NCBI GenBank assembly: GCA_001940645.1
Contig: MDVS01000047.1
Coordinates: 62,001-126,000, forward strand
DNA: 64,000 nt
Source of the DNA: Candidatus Heimdallarchaeota archaeon LC_3
GTDB lineage: Archaea > Asgardarchaeota > Heimdallarchaeia > Hodarchaeales > LC-3
Direction: 5' to 3'
Part shown: positions 61,312 to 64,000 of the stretch, piece after piece
Position numbering within the stretch: position 1 is the stretch's first letter
Layout of the letters: every line of letters starts with the position of its first letter
Notes under the pieces: model-generated
What the model saw: only the letters and a program-made list of their open reading frames with translations
Told to the model about the DNA's origin: nothing
The model's database searches: none
Translations under genes and position numbers: made by a program

Positions 61312-63525
61312 ATAACTAAAAATTCTTCTGAAATTGTATTAACAGTTAAAGAAGCAAAACCACAAGATGTAGGAAGGGGAATCATACGAATTTCTCCAGA
61401 TATAGCTGATATTTATAATATTCGCTCAGGAGACGTTCTCCAAGCAATTAGTAAAAATGGAAAAAAAACCGCAGGAAAATCTTGGCATGGTTTTCCAGCA
61501 GATAGAGACCAAGGTATAATACGATTAGACCCTAATCTTAGAAGAAATCTTGGAATTACCATAGATGATCGAATAAAGGTTAAAAAAATAACAAATGAAA
61601 CAAACAATGCTATTCAAATTCTGTTTGCTCCGACTGAGCACATGAGAATACAGGGGGGAGAAGAGTATCTCAAAAAATCTTTAGAAGGTAGAGTATTCAC
61701 AAATGGTGATTATCTAGAATTACGACTAATGGGTTATAGCAGTAAACCTTTAATATTTGTTGTAGCTTCTCATAAACCTGCTAAATCAGAAGCAGTAATT
61801 ATTACATCTGATACAAATATTCAAATCTCTGAAAAACCCATTTCTGAGATACCAATAGCTCATATTCCAAAAATTAACTATGAAGATATAGGTGGATTAA
61901 GAGATGAGATAAGAAAAGTAAGAGAAATGATTGAACTACCACTTAAACATCCCGAATTATTTGAACGCTTAGGTGTAGAAGCACCTAAAGGAGTATTATT
62001 ACATGGACCTCCCGGAACAGGAAAAACTTTATTAGCTAAAGCAGTTGCAAGCGAATCAGAAGCTACTTTTTATAGTATTGGTGGTCCAGAAATTATGAGT
62101 AAATTTTATGGCGAATCTGAAGCAAAATTAAGAGAAATTTTTGAAGACGCTGAAAGTAGTGCTCCAAGTATAATTTTCATTGATGAAATCGATTCAATAG
62201 CACCAAAGCGAGAAAATGTTCAGGGAGAGGTAGAAAGAAGAATTGTTGCTCAATTGCTATCACTAATGGATGGAATGAAATCGAGAGGTAATGTAGTTGT
62301 TATTGGAGCAACTAATAGAGTAAATGATATTGATCCAGCATTGAGAAGAGGTGGAAGATTTGATAGAGAGATCGAGATTGGTATTCCTGATAGAGATGGT
62401 CGTGAAGATATTTTAACTATTCATACTCGTGGTATGCCATTAACAGAAGATGTAAACTTGCAACATTATGCTGATGTTACTCATGGTTTTGTTGGTGCAG
62501 ACCTTGAGGCATTATCTAAAGAAGCTGCGATGAGTGCCTTGCGTAGAATAGTTCCAGAACTCGATCTCCACATGCCCAAATTTCCAATGGAAGTGTTGGA
62601 TAGAATCCACATTAAACAAAGTGATTTCGAAACAGGATTATTGGAAACTCACGCAAGTGCGTTAAGAGAAGTATTTGTAGATATACCAAATGTATCATGG
62701 AATGACATTGGGGGAATGAAAAAGGCTAAAGAGGTTTTAATAAAGGCTGTTGAATGGCCTTTGAAGTATCCTGAAATATTTTCTGAATTAAATACGGGAC
62801 CACCTAAAGGAATTTTGTTATATGGGCCACCTGGAACAGGAAAAACTTTACTTGCGAAAGCTGTAGCACACGAAGGCGAAACAAATTTTATAAGCGTGAA
62901 AGGACCAGAATTCTTAAGCAAATGGGCCGGAGATTCTGAAAAAGCTGTTAGAGAGACTTTTCGGAAAGCACGTTCCGCAGCTCCTTGTGTAATTTTTTTT
63001 GATGAAATTGAGAGTATAGTTCCAAAAAGAGGGTCAGATAATACACAAGTCACTGAACGAGTAGTATCACAACTGCTAACTGAAATGGATGGATTAGAAA
63101 GTTTAAAAGGAGTAATGGTTATAGCTGCAACTAATAGACCAGATTTGATTGACCCTGCTTTACTTAGACCAGGAAGATTTGATATTAAACTTGAAATAGT
63201 TTTACCTGATCAAGTAGATCGCTTAGAAATTGTAAAAGTCCATTTTCAAAAAAGACCTTATGATGAAAATATTAATTTGGAACAATTAGCCTTAAAATTA
63301 GAGAACAGATCTGGGGCAGATATAATGGCTTTAGTAAATGAAGCTGCGACCTTTGCTATAACTCGTTGGGTTGATCGCAGATTAATTCATCCTAACATTC
63401 AACCATCTGGATGGAAAATCACTAATGAAGATGTTGATAAAGCACTGAAAAAGTTAGAAGAAGAAATTTCACCTTCAGAAAAGGAATATCCTGAACGAAC
63501 TCTAAGAGACTCAGAATATACTTGA
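61312..63525 (+). CDS. CDC48/VCP-type AAA+ ATPase, apparent ATA start
   Basis: A 737-aa segregase that unfolds and extracts proteins. Two AAA modules are present, with Walker [10 protein letters not shown] twice and Walker B IIFIDEID and VIFFDEIE. Arg fingers lie in [13 protein letters not shown] and [11 protein letters not shown]. The N-terminal double-psi barrel domain ([20 protein letters not shown], then [20 protein letters not shown]) is encoded upstream of the first ATG at 61642, and 110 codons there lack any ATG, GTG or TTG. An in-frame TAA at 61306 leaves ATA at 61312 as start, 8 nt after a perfect AGGAGG (61298-61303). The C-terminus lacks the HbYX proteasome motif and ends SEYT. Confidence 0.95.
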   Translation: MTKNSSEIVLTVKEAKPQDVGRGIIRISPDIADIYNIRSGDVLQAISKNGKKTAGKSWHGFPADRDQGIIRLDPNLRRNLGITIDDRIKVKKITNETNNAIQILFAPTEHMRIQGGEEYLKKSLEGRVFTNGDYLELRLMGYSSKPLIFVVASHKPAKSEAVIITSDTNIQISEKPISEIPIAHIPKINYEDIGGLRDEIRKVREMIELPLKHPELFERLGVEAPKGVLLHGPPGTGKTLLAKAVASESEATFYSIGGPEIMSKFYGESEAKLREIFEDAESSAPSIIFIDEIDSIAPKRENVQGEVERRIVAQLLSLMDGMKSRGNVVVIGATNRVNDIDPALRRGGRFDREIEIGIPDRDGREDILTIHTRGMPLTEDVNLQHYADVTHGFVGADLEALSKEAAMSALRRIVPELDLHMPKFPMEVLDRIHIKQSDFETGLLETHASALREVFVDIPNVSWNDIGGMKKAKEVLIKAVEWPLKYPEIFSELNTGPPKGILLYGPPGTGKTLLAKAVAHEGETNFISVKGPEFLSKWAGDSEKAVRETFRKARSAAPCVIFFDEIESIVPKRGSDNTQVTERVVSQLLTEMDGLESLKGVMVIAATNRPDLIDPALLRPGRFDIKLEIVLPDQVDRLEIVKVHFQKRPYDENINLEQLALKLENRSGADIMALVNEAATFAITRWVDRRLIHPNIQPSGWKITNEDVDKALKKLEEEISPSEKEYPERTLRDSEYT

Positions 63526-64000
63526 ACAGGTTTGAAGAATACGTTTATTTGTTTTAATGGTATTCAAATTAATATTTCTATTCATCCAAACGAATGAAGA
63601 ATGGAACAAGCAGGATATAACCCACGAAAACTAGAAAGTATTCGAACATCCACTACAACCTCGATGTTTAACCAGTGATCAAAAGCGTTTAAGACTACTT
63701 GTAATTGTACGTTTTTTACTGTCCAAGTTTCATAGATACGTCATCAGCTGCCTATACTAACTTTGGAAGAAAAAAAGGAATCCATTGCTTAAATGAAATT
63801 ACTCTTCGACTTTTAATTATTTCTATTTCCAGAGCAGATGCTTTGAGGTTGAGAACTAGCCGGACATGGTCAGCGAATAAAACAAGTAATTGAAGAATCG
63901 CGAAAGGGGATAGGAAAACTAGTGGATATTATGAAAAATACTTGAAAGAGTATATTTACTTTTTTTTTGAATATAAATGACTATTGAATTAACTATTACA
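63526..64000. other. Terminal region with no supported gene, possible decayed coding remnant
   Basis: A 475-bp region at the right edge. Several short open frames occur in different frames but none has a supportable start, length and composition. Stretches such as SFIDTSSAAYTNFGRKKGIH (63722-63790) and VIEESRKGIGKLVDIMKNT (63870-63945) look protein-like, and composition here is less AT-rich than the other gaps. A degenerate gene, perhaps related to a TFB-type factor, is possible but weakly supported. Confidence 0.3.

Noticed and set aside
61413..61607. Minus-strand open frame within the CDC48 N-domain region
   Set aside because: It is the antisense of the coding sequence of the CDC48 N-domain. 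The plus strand carries the recognisable double-psi barrel sequence.
62649..63053. A 134-aa minus-strand frame inside CDC48
   Set aside because: Antisense shadow of the second AAA module; no promoter, ribosome-binding site or homologous pattern.
63705..63893. A 62-aa plus-strand frame at the right edge as an intact gene
   Set aside because: No ribosome-binding site, no recognisable domain, and protein-like sequence continues in other frames, which fits decay better than a real small gene.

Overview
ORGANISM. The window is AT-rich, densely packed and archaeal in content: an RPA32-like single-strand-binding protein, an EndA-type tRNA splicing endonuclease, TFS, ABCE1/RLI, CDC48, a COG2521 methyltransferase and a CsaA-type tRNA-binding protein. 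Mixed with these are proteins typical of eukaryotes or Asgard archaea: a profilin, two Ras/Rab-like small GTPases, a DPM1-like dolichol-phosphate mannosyltransferase, a probable OST48/WBP1-like oligosaccharyltransferase subunit and a deoxyribose-phosphate aldolase of the long eukaryotic type. Together these point to an Asgard archaeon. A Heimdallarchaeia-like lineage is a guess I cannot confirm. Bacterial-type genes (UvrB, Fur/PerR, GlpC-like plus DUF3501, ALDH16) add an acquired layer. I saw no rRNA, tRNA, CRISPR array, IS element or integrase. LAYOUT. 0-9 kb: endA (cut by the window edge), RPA32-like protein, ndk, a deoC-ALDH16 operon for deoxyribose breakdown, a large M48 membrane protease and a profilin. 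9-15 kb: HEAT protein, OST48-like protein, a coiled-coil protein with a small partner, DPM1-like transferase and a Rab-like GTPase. 15-25 kb: mostly undescribed genes, including a three-gene operon (15558-19573), an adenosine-deaminase-fold protein that has lost its catalytic residues, and a translationally coupled pair with tandem DNA-binding-like repeats. 24-38 kb: ArsR-type regulator, uvrB, a DUF3501/GlpC/PerR oxidative-stress group with a clear double dyad, type IA topoisomerase, ABCE1, a CWC zinc protein, an EamA transporter and a frameshifted SRPBCC gene. 38-47 kb: TPR protein, glycosyltransferase, GTPase and a five-gene minus-strand block of unknown proteins. 47-53 kb: an MFS-PhoU-like fusion, frameshifted ferredoxin and geranylgeranyl reductase genes, two small alpha/beta-barrel proteins, a thiamine-binding protein, CsaA, and a membrane protein with its winged-helix regulator. 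53-64 kb: malic enzyme, Sir2-TFS pair, purB, folD, ArsR-type regulator and CDC48. MAIN OBSERVATION. At least four clearly coding genes have no ATG, GTG or TTG available at their true 5' end. Each begins right after an in-frame stop, or just after the previous gene, at a near-cognate codon (ATA, ATT, CTG or GTA) 6-9 nt behind a Shine-Dalgarno-like purine run: CDC48 (ATA, 61312), the 561-aa protein (ATT, 15558), the winged-helix regulator (CTG, 53049) and a glycosyltransferase (GTA, 41026). Topoisomerase IA probably adds a fifth. Either initiation is unusually relaxed here, or base errors recur exactly at start codons. Three true frameshifts (37.9, 49.2 and 50.3 kb) mean assembly error must also be considered. 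All function calls come from reading motifs by eye, without database searches.
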